A stretch of DNA of 64,000 bases, from positions 1 to 64,000 of the forward strand of contig JADJAE010000012.1 of assembly GCA_016704445.1 (NCBI GenBank), written 5' to 3'. Origin of the DNA: Deltaproteobacteria bacterium. GTDB lineage: Bacteria; Myxococcota_A; Polyangia; Polyangiales; Ga0077539. How positions within the stretch are numbered: the stretch's first letter is position 1; each line of letters begins with the position of its first letter. Under the pieces are notes generated by a model. It had not been told where the DNA came from. It saw nothing but the letters and a program-made list of their open reading frames with translations, and searched no databases. The translations under genes were made by a program, and so were the position numbers. This document shows positions 1-10,300 of the stretch, piece after piece.

Positions 1-366
1 CCATGGTCGACGTGCGGGTGCGCCTGCTGGACGGGTCGTTTCACAAGGTCGACTCCAGCGGGGCCGGCCTTCGAGATCGCAGGGTCGCGAGCCTTCCAGG
101 AGGCCGCGAAGTCGGCAGGCATCGTCGGGCTCGAGCCCGTGATGTCGGTCGAGGTCACGGTGCCCGAGGACTTCATCGGCGAGGCCGTCGCCTCGGTGCA
201 GTCACGCCGGGGCACCGTCCGAGACCTGCGCTCACTCGGGTCGCTGCGGGTCATCGACGCGACGGTCCCGCTGGCGCGGCTCTTCGGGTACGTGACCGAG
301 CTGCGCAGCCGCACCCAGGGCCGCGGCTCGGCCGTAATGGCCTTCTCCCACTACGACGAGACCTGA
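1..366 (+). pseudogene. fusA: elongation factor G, C-terminal end, frameshifted
   Basis: This is the 3' end of a translation elongation factor G, the GTPase that drives ribosomal translocation. The visible part covers the end of domain IV (VDVRVRLLDGSFHKVDSS, read from base 3) and domain V, with the family signatures VEVTVPEDFIGE and ELRSRTQGRG near the C-terminus. The reading frame changes once near 60-70, inside GGGGCCGGCC, where dropping one base restores the expected Phe-Glu-Ile-Ala-Gly-Ser stretch. The gene starts before the window, so the GTPase domain is not visible. The shift may be a sequencing error or a real lesion in a second EF-G copy; the sequence alone cannot decide. Confidence 0.85.
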
Positions 367-646
367 GCGGGCCTGAGGCCCCAACGGTCAGCCCCTCCCC
401 CCCGAATCCCACCCATCGAAGGCGCCACGCTCACGGGAACGACCGTGGGCGTGTCGTCTCCGCCATCGCCGCGGCCCGTCGTCAGGGGCCAGAGTCGAGT
501 CAGAGAGCGATCGAGGTGGTTGGACTCCCCTGGTGGGGGGGAGGATGTTCACCCGGCCGACGGCGTAGGCCAGCACCGCCGCGGAGCGCCAGCCGGATAT
601 CGTCGCGGCGGACGCGGAGCTCGTCGCGGCCGATTGAACAGTCGGG
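367..646. other. 280-base gap, no supported gene
   Basis: The stretch between the EF-G end and the FG-GAP lipoprotein end holds several C-rich and G-rich runs. No open frame shows convincing codon bias over more than about 20 codons. I see no clear terminator with a T tract, no tRNA and no repeat shared with the rest of the window. Confidence 0.5.
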
Positions 647-2740
647 CTATGGCAACCTGCTGGACGGGCCGATGGAGCAGCGGTCGGCGGTGAGGCCGTC
701 GGGGCCGCCGAGCCAGATCCAGTCCTCGGAGGTCAGCGCGCCATCCCAGAAGAATCGAGCGACCCGGAGGTCGGGGTAGCCATCACGGTCGACGTCATCG
801 GTCCACCCGTTGATGAACTGCCCCGGAGCGTCTCGCAGACCGACCGCGCCGCAGTGCGGGATGGCGCATCGATCGGGGAGCCAGCAGCGAGCGGACAACA
901 CCGTGATACCCGGAGAGTATCGCCCGTTGTCGATTACGACGAGCTCCTGGAAGCCGTCACCGTCGAAGTCGGCGCTGCTCATCGTCGTCGTGTCCCTCGG
1001 CCAGGAGCTCGTCAGCTCCACCGCAGGCGCTGCCCCTCCCAGAAGCAGCCTGACGATGCCGTCGGAACTCAGGTGCCGTACCTCGCCTCCGTCAGCAGCA
1101 TATCCGCATAGCCGTCGCCGTTGATGTCGCCGATCGCATCAATGCTTTCGATGTTCCTGAAACCACTGCCCCCCACGCCCGGGGATACCAGGCCGACAGA
1201 TGATCCAGAGCGAAGGCGCTCAACGTTGGAGACGATCGATGACCCGGGCATTCCCGGCGCTGGCGACGCGGTCCTCTGAACGATGAGCGCGTCGACATAG
1301 CCATCACCGTTGACGTCGCTCACGACGGCGAACGTGCACGGGTTCCCATAGTGACAACCGCCCCACGCCGCGCCAAACTCGGTCCCACCGATCATCCCGT
1401 CGCCGTTGAAGTCCGGCCGCGCCGGTCCAACCAGCGGCACGATCGAGTCCTCCGCGGGGATGAACACCTCCCACACGAACGTCGCCACGCGCCCCTCGCC
1501 CTCCCGGCGGACCCTCCACCAGTGTGGCCCCGGTGAGAGCATCGTCGGCCAGCGGAGTTCGCTCCCCATCGCCACGGTCTGCCTGCCCTCGATCGTCCGG
1601 CAGTCCCGCGACGCACACACCTCGACCACGACGGCGCCACCATCGGGCGGTGGCGCCCAACGGAACCTCGGTCGCCGAGAAGCGTTGAGGGTGCCCGACA
1701 GGGGACTGACGGGCCGGGGGCCCGGCGCGATGCATTCGCCCGTGACGCAGCGCTCGCCTGCCTCACAGGCGCGGCCGCAGGCGCCGCAATTCGCGGAGTC
1801 CGCCCCCGCCACTAGCACGCAGGGGCTTCGCGGCCCGCCGCACTGCGCATGGCCCACCTCGCAGCGGACCACGCAGCTGCCGTCGCGACAGAGCGACGAG
1901 GCGGCGTGCTCGTAGAGAGACAGGCCGCCCGCACGCGCCGCAGTCGAAGCGGTCGCTCTGGAGATTCGCGCACGAGAACCGATTGCACCGGGTCTCCCCC
2001 GGCGCGCAGGGGGGCAGGCACTCCCGCCCTTCGCAGACTTGTCCCGATGAGCATGCGCGCGAGCACGATCCGCAGTGGGCCGTGTCGGTCTCCAGGTCGA
2101 GACAGGCGCTTGATCCGGGACAGCGAACACCCGCTCCCGGACACGGAGCGACACACCTCCCCGCGTGACAGGCTTCTCCGAGCTGGCAGGCATTTGCACA
2201 AGCACCGCAATGCCCTTCGTCGGTCTGGACGTCGACGCAGGAGACCAGACCCGGGCAGCGCAGAGTGCCCTCGCGACACGAGGTCTCACAGATCCCCGCG
2301 ATGCACCCGCCGACGTCCCGACAAGCGCTCCCGCAGCCGCCGCAGTGACGCGTGTCGGTCGTGAGGTGAACCCTCTCGCCAGCGCAGATCGCCTCGTCGC
2401 CCGGAAGCCTCTCGCAAGACCCAGCCAGACAGTCGCTCCGGTCGTCGCAGGTGGCATTGCACGAGCCGCAGTTCGCTCGATCGACCAGGAGATCGACGCA
2501 TCTCGACGCTCCTACGCAAGGGCTCAACCCCGCGTCGCAGGGGTTCACCGACGGTCGATCGACCCTCCCCGCGTCGGGCCGCGCCGGCACGTCCGGCACC
2601 GCGAACGCGTCGACCTGCCAGTAGATCGAAACCTCCGGGAGGTCGAAGAGCGCCGCCGCATCCGCTCGCTCCGGCGTCGGCGCGCCGCAGCCCATCGTCG
2701 CCAGCACGACCCACGCGCCCGCAGCCCACGCTCGCCACAT
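647..2740 (-). CDS. Cys-rich lipoprotein with C-terminal FG-GAP repeats, two frameshifts
   Basis: Predicted secreted lipoprotein of about 697 residues. The N-terminus carries a signal peptide ending in LATMGC. The first half has repeated CGSC/CGGC/CGAC modules of roughly 35-40 residues with regularly spaced cysteines. The second half has Ca-binding-like DxNGDG motifs (DFNGDG, DVNGDG, DINGDG, DFDGDG, DVDRDG) typical of FG-GAP beta-propeller blades. Two shifts break it: one near 1920-1930, after a CGACGR module, and one near 1065-1072, after EARYGT. They compensate, and both sides remain in-family, so I treat this as one gene. Start: ATG at 2740, which gives a compact lipoprotein signal; ATG at 2761 is also possible. 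No strong ribosome site is seen at either. Likely cell-surface or exported; no enzymatic function visible. Confidence 0.75.
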
Positions 2741-3074
2741 GCGGAGGATAGGTGCCCCCATCGCGAGCGACGTTCAACCGTATCGAGCGTCCGACGAGCG
2801 CTGCGGCGGCCCATGCCTCCTGACGGAGACCACTCAACGCGCCGACGCCGTCAGTCGCGGTCTGGCTCTGCTTGTTGACGACCCCGCGGTCGTGCCGGGG
2901 ACTCCTCGCAGTCGACCTCGAGGTCGCGCCGTCGACCGCGGGCGCGAGCCTGCCGTAGGCGTAGCGGTCGGAGAGGTCGTTGCGGAGCCTGTGGGGGGGA
3001 TCAGGTCGACCAACGCGGGACGGCTGTGGCGCTGCTTGCGACGCGGATTCGCGGGGATGTATCGTTCGGAGGCA
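2741..3074. other. gap between divergent genes, nothing recognised
   Basis: About 330 bases between the divergent starts of the FG-GAP lipoprotein (minus) and the small protein upstream of the HNH nuclease (plus). It must hold both promoters. No convincing -35/-10 pair, palindrome or coding stretch stands out. Confidence 0.4.
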
Positions 3075-3314
3075 ATGGGCGCTGCGGAGAAGATCTACGA
3101 CGAGATGATCGACCTGTTCGCGCGAGGCGGTGGGGCCGGGTCGGTGCTGGCGTTTCGACCGTCGGCGCAGGCGCAGGCGCGGGTCGCCGAACTCCTCGAG
3201 CGCCACCGCGAGGGAGCCCTGACCGACGACGAACGGCAGGAGCTCGATCGCTTCGTCGAGCTCGAGCGGTTGATGCAGCTCGTGAAGGCGCGGGCGCGTC
3301 GTCACCAGCCGTGA
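3075..3314 (+). CDS. small helical protein coupled to HNH nuclease
   Basis: A 79-residue acidic, probably all-helical protein (core FRPSAQAQARVAELLERH, then an Asp/Glu-rich helix ending in Lys/Arg/His). From memory, proteins of this type often lie directly before HNH nuclease genes in diverse bacteria; the function is unknown to me. Its TGA overlaps the GTG start of the HNH gene by four bases (GTGA), so the two are very likely co-translated. Start is uncertain: ATG 3075 has a GGAGG only two bases upstream; ATG 3057, same frame, is the alternative. It could be an accessory or inhibitor of the nuclease; that is inference. Confidence 0.7.
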   Translation: MGAAEKIYDEMIDLFARGGGAGSVLAFRPSAQAQARVAELLERHREGALTDDERQELDRFVELERLMQLVKARARRHQP

Positions 3315-3730
3315 CGTCCCGAATCTCCGCGGCGCTGCGCCGCGAGGTGCGTCAGCGGGCGCAAGGGCGCTGTGAGTACTGCCTCCTCGCCGAGGAGGAC
3401 GCGTTCTTCCCGCACGAGCCCGATCACGTCGTCGCCGACAAGCACGGCGGGGCGAACGACGCGACGAACCTCGCGCTGTCGTGCCTGGAGTGCAACCGCC
3501 ACAAAGGCTCTGACATCGCCTCCATCGACCCGGACACAGGAGCGCTGGTGGCGCTCTTCCACCCCCGATCGGACGTGTGGACGGCGCACTTCCAGAGCGC
3601 GGGCGACGGTCGGATCGTCGCGCTGACGCCGACCGGTCGCGTGACCGCAACGCTCCTTCGCTTCAATGCTCAGGCGCGCGTCGAGGTGCGACGCGAGCTG
3701 GCCGCTCTCGACCGCTGGCCACCACCGTAG
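3311..3730 (+). CDS. HNH endonuclease family protein
   Basis: A 139-residue protein with a clear HNH beta-beta-alpha-metal fold. The zinc-type cysteines are in CEYCLL, the catalytic region is EPDHVVADKHGGANDATN, and LSCLECNRHKGSD follows. The order CxxC - DH - N - CxxCN - K matches small HNH proteins that nick or cut DNA with a divalent metal. GTG start, overlapping the stop of the preceding small gene. No restriction or toxin-immunity gene is recognisable next to it, so the role (mobile element remnant, defence or DNA processing) is open. Confidence 0.85.
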   Translation: MTSRISAALRREVRQRAQGRCEYCLLAEEDAFFPHEPDHVVADKHGGANDATNLALSCLECNRHKGSDIASIDPDTGALVALFHPRSDVWTAHFQSAGDGRIVALTPTGRVTATLLRFNAQARVEVRRELAALDRWPPP

Positions 3731-3731
3731 G

Positions 3732-4046
3732 GCTCAGCGGCTCCCAGAGCTTTTTCCCATCGCCGGTCCCCCGGGGCTTCTCGGCTGGCGAGCGCGCGAA
3801 GACCACCACGAAGCGGAAGCTCCCTGCGGCGCTTCAGGCGAACGCCAGCGCGCCCGCGACGCGCACCGCGAGGCCGCCCGTGGAACCTTCGAGCTCGGGA
3901 TCGCCCTCGGCGAGCTGAAGAAGCCTGGCATGAGCGAGGCGGCCCGAGTCGACGCGGTGCTCGACCTCGCGATGGCGACCGAGGCCGACGACACCACCCA
4001 GGTCATCGCCGAGAAGACGGTGGCGCTGTGGCGGGGATGCCAGTGA
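3732..4046 (+). pseudogene. possible gene remnant, 3' end only
   Basis: From about 3780 to the TGA at 4046 one frame has strong third-position G/C bias. It encodes a plausible C-terminus (FELGIALGELKKPG, then EAARVDAVLDLAMATEADD). No good start is present and the N-terminal part is low quality, so this is probably the tail of a truncated or frameshifted gene. No family recognised. Confidence 0.3.
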
Positions 4047-4140
4047 CAGATCGATCGCGGGGGTCGGATCGTTCATCGCTCGGGCGCTCGACGCAGCGAG
4101 CACCTCGGCCGTCAACCCGCCGGTCCGATGCACCCGAGGC

Positions 4141-6180
4141 TCACCGGCAGCGCTGCTGGTACCGCCCGCAGGCGACGCTGCCGCGCGCCGTGCACGACGC
4201 GAAGTTGCGCCCCGACCGCGGGTCCCGCCGTGCGACGCACTGGCACGGAACCGCCGCGGCGCTCCCCGCCGTGAGCCCGTCACCCGCGCACGCCCCCTGA
4301 ACCCGCACCCGCAGCTGCGCGCGCGCCGTTTCGCAGGCCTGCGCCTGGTCCCACTGCGCGCTCGTCGCCGCCGCGGTGTACGCCCGCACCGCCTCCCACC
4401 GCGAGTCGCACACCTGCGCCGCCGGGAACAACTGCGTCGTCGCCGTCGTCCCCGGACAGGCCGCGGGCGTAGGCCCCCCCTCCGCGACGAGCGACCGCGA
4501 CGGATCGACCTCGCGCACCAGCGACCGCCACGCGCAGTCGAACACCTCGCACACGACCGGGGTCCCGGCGAGCACGGGCCCCACGATCGCGCGCAGCGCG
4601 CCGAACACCGACGCGACCGTCACCGTGCGTAGCTCCGCGACTGTCAGACCCAGCGACGAGGCCACGGCGTCGGCGTCGAGCGGCCGGGCGAAGTCCCTCG
4701 CGACCGAGGCCACCGGCAGGACGCTGACGTGCGACGGCCCCGAGGTCGGCAGCAGCTGGCTCAACGCCGTCGTGTACCGCGCGCGGTCGGCCTCCATGCG
4801 CTCGGCGGTGACGCCGTAGAGGCTCGCGACCGCGCGGCGGCGCTCGTCGCTCGCCCCGCGATGGAGCTGCACCGCGCTCACCTCGTCGACGTGCGGCTTG
4901 ATACCGTCGAGTCCGTGGCACCCCATGCACGACACCGCGTTGTGCACGACCGGATCGTCGGGGTTGGTGCCGTCATGCACGATGCCCGTCGGGGCGTCGG
5001 CGATGCGGACACCGCCGGCGTCGACGAGGAGGTAGCCCTGCAGACCGTTGGGGAGGTTGAAGATGATCTCTCCGCCGGAGGGGGAGAAGGCCCCTTCGCC
5101 GCTGCCGGGGCCGAGCGGGTTCTCGAAGATGTTGTGCGGCCCCTGGTCGTCGGCGAAGTCGAAGCTCTGCCAGTACGCGCCGAACGGGGACTCATGGCGC
5201 TCGATGATGCGATTGTGGCGCGCCACGCCCGAGCGGCTGAAGCCCGCGCGGCGTGCGCTGAAATCGCGCAGGTTCGCCGCTACGTCGACGTTGAGGCGGT
5301 GCTCCAGCTCCGACCGCGTGCGCGGCAGGTCGAGCAGCCCCTCGTAGAGCGGCGACCGCGAAGCGTTGGCGACGAACCAGTCGCCCCGCAGGCAGGGCAC
5401 CGCGAGCGCCGACGCGAGGCGCATGGGAGCGTCGATGGTCGCCGTGTCCTGCCCGCGAAGCCGCGCGGCGTAGGGGTAGGAGCGCACCAGGAGGTTCCAT
5501 TTCTCGGGCGTCCAGCCGACCGCGCGCAGGTCGAAGCGCAGCACCAGCGCCTGCGAGAGTGCGTGCATCCGCACGAGGTCGCGGCGCCACGACAGGCTGT
5601 TGAGCAGAACCAGGATCGCGTCCTCGAAGCGCTGGCGCCGCTGCGGCCAGTCCGGCTCGCGCAGGCTGCGGTTGTGCGCGTCGTGCAGGGTGAAATAGCG
5701 GGTGAAGGGACGATCGTTCTCGGGGAGGGCGGCGAGGTCCACGGCGATTGCCTGGGACACCGCGAGCTCGTCGACAACCGCACGCGCGACGGCCGTCGTC
5801 ACCGCGGTGGGAGCCCCCGCCCGAATCCACTGGATCAGTGTCTCGCGGTCGGCCACGCTGAGCGGCGGTCGGCCCACCGGCATGTCGCCCTCGGGCGCCA
5901 GGCGTTCGATGAGCGGAGAGTGGTCGGGGTCGCCGCGCAGCACGGTTCCGTTGCGCACGAGGCCGTCGACCGACAGCACTGACAGGTTGCCCCGCTGGAG
6001 ACGCTCGCCGTGACACTCGGCACAGCTCGTCGCGAGCACGTGCTGCGCCTCGCTCGCGAGCAACTCTCCCGGCCCGGTCTGGGCCGCCAGGCGGGACGGA
6101 GCGACCAGAGCGACCAGAGCCACGATCGCCCAACCGTGCGACGAAGGGCTACGTCGACCCACCGCGTCCTTGTTGCTCAC
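4141..6180 (-). CDS. secreted protein with two c-type haem motifs
   Basis: A 679-residue exported protein. A hydrophobic signal ends near LAAQ (about residue 34). Two CxxCH haem-attachment motifs are present: CAECH at about 53-57 inside a planctomycete-type cytochrome c segment (HGERLQRGNLSVLSVDGLV, and a PVGRPPLS loop), and CMGCH at about 418-422. The Cys-rich C-terminus (several Cys in the last 60 residues) is unusual. It probably works in the periplasm or on the outer surface in electron transfer or oxidative chemistry; substrate unknown. I chose GTG at 6180 because GGAGG lies seven bases upstream; an in-frame start ten codons earlier has no such site. Confidence 0.75.
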   Translation of the reverse strand: MSNKDAVGRRSPSSHGWAIVALVALVAPSRLAAQTGPGELLASEAQHVLATSCAECHGERLQRGNLSVLSVDGLVRNGTVLRGDPDHSPLIERLAPEGDMPVGRPPLSVADRETLIQWIRAGAPTAVTTAVARAVVDELAVSQAIAVDLAALPENDRPFTRYFTLHDAHNRSLREPDWPQRRQRFEDAILVLLNSLSWRRDLVRMHALSQALVLRFDLRAVGWTPEKWNLLVRSYPYAARLRGQDTATIDAPMRLASALAVPCLRGDWFVANASRSPLYEGLLDLPRTRSELEHRLNVDVAANLRDFSARRAGFSRSGVARHNRIIERHESPFGAYWQSFDFADDQGPHNIFENPLGPGSGEGAFSPSGGEIIFNLPNGLQGYLLVDAGGVRIADAPTGIVHDGTNPDDPVVHNAVSCMGCHGLDGIKPHVDEVSAVQLHRGASDERRRAVASLYGVTAERMEADRARYTTALSQLLPTSGPSHVSVLPVASVARDFARPLDADAVASSLGLTVAELRTVTVASVFGALRAIVGPVLAGTPVVCEVFDCAWRSLVREVDPSRSLVAEGGPTPAACPGTTATTQLFPAAQVCDSRWEAVRAYTAAATSAQWDQAQACETARAQLRVRVQGACAGDGLTAGSAAAVPCQCVARRDPRSGRNFASCTARGSVACGRYQQRCR

Positions 6181-6309
6181 CTGCCCACCTCCAGGGCAGA
6201 CCGCTACCATGGGGTCCGCCGCCGCGGGAAGACTCCTCGACTCCGCCCGCGAGCAAGAGCACGAGCACGAACACGAGCGGCATCGTGGCCAGGAAACTCC
6301 CGCGGCCGC

Positions 6310-6334
6310 CTCAACCCTTCAGGTCCCCTGTGGA
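6310..6334 (+). repeat. 25-base dispersed repeat, copy 1
   Basis: The 25 bases beginning CTCAACCCTTCAGG are identical to 29606-29630 and occur inverted near 29364-29388. This copy lies six bases past the stop of the minus-strand gene at 6341, so on the sense strand it is in the 3' untranslated region. Confidence 0.8.
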
Positions 6335-6340
6335 GAGGGT

Positions 6341-7240
6341 CTAGCGATACCCGCAGGTCGGCGGGGCGCCGTTCATCGCCGGGAGGCAGGTGAGCGGGGC
6401 GGTGCAGTCGGCGTTCGTCCCGCAGGTCTTGAAGAGGCACTCGCCGAGGTTGTCGAGGCGCTCGCCCGAGTCGTCGGTGGGCGCCTCCGGGGCGATGCGC
6501 TCGGGCGCGTCGGGGCAGCGCGGCGTCACGGTGAGGTCGATGTGGCTGCCGCACTGGCCCTGGCTGGGCATGTCGCCGATCTGGAAGCAGATGCCGCGGC
6601 ACTGGCGGTTGCGCGCTGGGGTGCCGGTCTCCACCGTCGGGTCGCAGGGCTCGCCGTCGGCGCGCGCGGCCATGTCCGCGGCCTCGCCGCACTCGCCCGT
6701 GCGCAGGTTGCAGCGCTCGGTGCCGCACTGGCTGTCCGCCGTGCAGAAGAGGTCGCAGCCCACCGCGTCGGGCTCGTAGGTCTCGTGCGTGAACCACCAC
6801 CCGGTGCACGCCTGCCCCGGGCGGCAGGCGCCCGCGGTGCCAGGCCGCGCCGTCGGCGTGCAGGTGCGCGTGCAGTACGAGATCGCCTCGGCGCCGTCGC
6901 CGTAGCTCAGGCACGTGCTGCCCGCCCCGCCGCACTGCGACCGCTCGCTCGCCTGCGTCCCGCCCGTGCACTCCGCCGTGCAGAACCCGCCGGGGATGTC
7001 CACGTCGCAGGTGAGCGCGGCGCCGCACTCGCCGTCCATCGCGCAGGTGAGCCCCGCGCGCGACGGCCCGGCGTCCGGCGTCCCCGCGTCGGCGCGGCCC
7101 GCGTCCCGGCCCGCGTCGCCCGCCACCGCGTCGCCCGCCGCCGCGTCGCCGCCGCCCGCGTCGACCGTCGCCGGGGTGTCCGCCGACGAGCAACCGACCC
7201 CGAGCACCAGCACCAGCACCGCCGTCAGACCGACTCTCAT
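6341..7240 (-). CDS. Cys-rich lipoprotein
   Basis: A 299-residue lipoprotein. The signal peptide ends at LGVGC, followed by an Ala/Asp/Gly linker (GDAGRDAGRADAG). The body has about 20 cysteines in spaced motifs such as CAMDGECG, CTADSQCG and CGTNADC, each a short Cys-x-x-Asp-x-x-Cys loop. Such loops are common in exported myxobacterial proteins of unknown function. ATG 7240 follows a weak AAGG. A metalloprotease lipoprotein with similar Cys loops is encoded just upstream on the same strand, about 100 bases away. The 25-base dispersed repeat follows the stop. Confidence 0.8.
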   Translation of the reverse strand: MRVGLTAVLVLVLGVGCSSADTPATVDAGGGDAAAGDAVAGDAGRDAGRADAGTPDAGPSRAGLTCAMDGECGAALTCDVDIPGGFCTAECTGGTQASERSQCGGAGSTCLSYGDGAEAISYCTRTCTPTARPGTAGACRPGQACTGWWFTHETYEPDAVGCDLFCTADSQCGTERCNLRTGECGEAADMAARADGEPCDPTVETGTPARNRQCRGICFQIGDMPSQGQCGSHIDLTVTPRCPDAPERIAPEAPTDDSGERLDNLGECLFKTCGTNADCTAPLTCLPAMNGAPPTCGYR

Positions 7241-7341
7241 GAAACGCCTTCTGCCATCGTTCGACGGCACTCTGAGGGTGGTGGAATGTACACGAATCGC
7301 CGCGGCGCGCGCCGGGTCGGGGAGAGCCGCGGGGAGGCGCC

Positions 7342-10300
7342 TCAGTGCGTGACGGAGGTGCCAGTGCCGAAGCGGGCCGTGAGCCGGCGCAGCACATGGA
7401 CGAGGTCGACGTACTGCCGGAGCTGCGTCTCCAGCGCAGCCGCCCGAGCGGCGTCGCCGGCCTCGCGCGCCCGCAGCCGGAGGGCGTCGAGGTCGCGCAG
7501 CCGCAGGATCATCCGCGCCCCGATGCCCGCCTCGTCGGCCGCGGCGCCGGTCGCGGCGTGCACCGTCGCCGAGGCGCCCACGTCGGCCCCGGGCTCGCCC
7601 GCCCCGGTGCCGAAGTGCAGCGCGCGGTAGGTGGTGCGCGACCACGGGTCGGTGAAGCTCACGGTGTCGCGCGCCGGGTCGGCCACGACGAGGGCCTCGA
7701 CGCTGCCGTCGGTCCAGACGCGGGCGAAGTCCATGAAGCGCTGGTCGAAGGTGGCGGGGATGTTCGCCGCGCCCATCACCGCCGCGCGGAGCTGCACGGT
7801 GAAGCCGGTCTGCGGGTCGATCGGGAGGTGCAGGTCGTCGACGACGCGGCCGCTGCGCCCGGCGCCGTCGCCCGGCGGGAGGTTGAGCGTCGCGAGGTGC
7901 GTGCGGGTGATGCTGCGCGTGCCGCCGGTCTCCACGAGCGGGGCGAAGTCGGCGTAGTCCTCGGCGAGCATTCCCCCCCACAGACGGATCGTCTGCGCGG
8001 GGTACATCGAATAGAAAGACAGCTGGAAGAGCCGCAGGTCGGCCGGCGTGTCGCGCTGCAGGAGCAGCAGCTCAGGGTCTGTGAAGGCGTCGAGCGCCAT
8101 GACCTTGTCGTAGTACGAGCCCGCGCGATTGAGCTGCTCGTACCACCAGAAGCCCGCGTCGTTGCGCCAGTCGCTCTCGAAGCCTCGGCCCTGGTTGATC
8201 GGCACCGGGAACCCAGCGCCGGTCTCCAGGTTGAGCGTCGCGAGGCGCTGGCCGTCGTAGCGCTCGACGATGCGGTGGGCGCCCATCTCGGGCATGAGCA
8301 CCATCGCCACGAAGGCGTCGGCCACGACGCCGGTCGCGGCCTGGTTGACGAAGCCGCCCAGGAAGGCCGGGTCATCGCGGAAGCGCCGCCAGTCGGGCGC
8401 GCTCCCGAGGAAGTCCTGGAAGGACACCAGGTCGAAGGCCAGCGTCTGCGACGACTGGCGCATCTGCTCGACGTAGCGGCCCCACATCCGAGACACGTAG
8501 GCGTCGGTGGAGAAGCCCGAGCGCAGCCGCGAGTAGCTGTTGGCGAAGTAGTAGTCGAGCCACCGGCCGGACACGTAGCGCATCGACTCGTAGGCGTCGG
8601 CGCCGGCGTCGTTGGGCTGGTCCTGCCAGACGAGGCCCGCGCGCTCGTCGCTGTCGAAGCGGTAGGGCACCAGCACGTGGCCGTCGGCGGTCACGTTGGT
8701 GAACGACGCCTCACCCCAGCCGGGCAGCGACTCGTTGCGCGTCTCGCGCAGGAAGACGTCGTAGCGGTTGTCTTCGCGCACGTCCGGCGAGCCGTCCGCG
8801 CGGCGCCCGAAGATCGCCGGGATCTGCGTGTAGTGCATCCCCCGCGGCGCTCCGCCGGTCGACCACGCGCGCAGGTCGAGCGGCGTCGAGAGCCCGGAGC
8901 CCGCGGTGTTGGCCGAGTACCAGAGCGCCGCCGGGCGGTCGGCCACGCGGCGGAAGGCCTCGACCATGCCGACGTAGCCGTTCTTGACGAAGGCCCGGTC
9001 GTAGCGGCCGAGACCGTGGGCGTCCTCGTTGAGGCCCTTGTAGTCCATGACCGAGGAGTACGCGTACTCCTCCACCCGGCCGCGCACCTCCTCGGGGCTG
9101 TAATAATGGCCGTCCGCGGGGTCGGCGAGGTACTCCCAGCGAGGGCGCACGCCGCCCGGGTGGCCCTGTCCGCGCGAGGCCCAGTAGCCGTCGTGGTAGT
9201 TCACCGCGTCGGCGCTCGCGGTGAAGTTGTGGCGCTGCCCCACCGAGTGCCCGATCTCGTGCGCGAGCACCCCGTGGTGGATGAACTGCGCCGCGTAGTC
9301 GCGCACCCGCTCGTAGTCCACGCGCCCGTCCCCGTCGCGGAACACCCAGCGCTGGCCGAAGGCCACCGGGGCGTCCGCGGGGTCGTCCGGGGTGATCGGC
9401 GCGCCCGAGGCGATGCGCTGCGCGAGGCCCGCGAGCACGTCGTCGTCGAAGGCCGCCTCGTGGCCGCACTGCCACGCCGTGAGCCGCGCCCGCATCCGCT
9501 GGATCACCCGCCGCCGCGACGGGTCCTGCGCTCGCAGCGGCGAGGCCGCGTCCCTCGTCGCCGGGAGCACCGCCGACGGGTCCTGCCGCGCGGTCGAGGC
9601 GAGCGACACCTGCGGCCCCTGGAGCAGCGCCGACTCGAGGTCCGTGTCCCGCAGCGACGCCCGGCGCGCCGCCGCGCGGTTGTCTCCGTCGCCGAGCAGC
9701 CGCCCCTGCGCGAGGCGCCGCGCCGCGAGGTCGAGCGCGCCGGGGGCGTCGGGGTCGTCGTTGCGCAGCCGCGCGCCGGGCCCCGGGCGCAGCCACCCGG
9801 AGCCGGGCAGCCGCAGCCGGTCGAGGGCGTCGCGCGAGGCCAGCGACACCGAGGCGAGCCCGCCCGCCCGGCGGAAGGGCGCATCCAACGCCTGCGCGCT
9901 GGGGGTGTCGCCGCTCCCGACCTGGCGCATCGACTCGATGACATTGCGCCCGTTGGCGATGGTGGCCGTGGTGGCGTCGCCGTTGAGCAGCCGCACGAGG
10001 TCGGTCAGCCACGCGGCGTAGGTGTCGGTGATGTTCTGCCAGACGGCGCCGCGGCCCGCGATGAGCTCGCCGGTCTCCGGGTCGGCGGCGATGTTGGCGA
10101 GGCCCCAGTAGCCCTGCGCGTCGTGGTCGTTGATCGACCCGATCATGTTGTAGCGGAGGTCGCCGAGGCGGGCGACGGTCCCCTGCGGGCCGCACTCGGG
10201 GAGGTCCCACCCTGCCGCCCTGGCGGCGGCGACGGCCGCGGCGTCGTGGTAGCCCGGCAGCGCGTGGTCGGAGCCCCAGACGGGGGCGTGGCAGCCGACG

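Noticed and set aside
560..632. Short coding-like stretch ending in TGA near 632
   Set aside because: Only about 22 codons after a stop, too short to support a gene.
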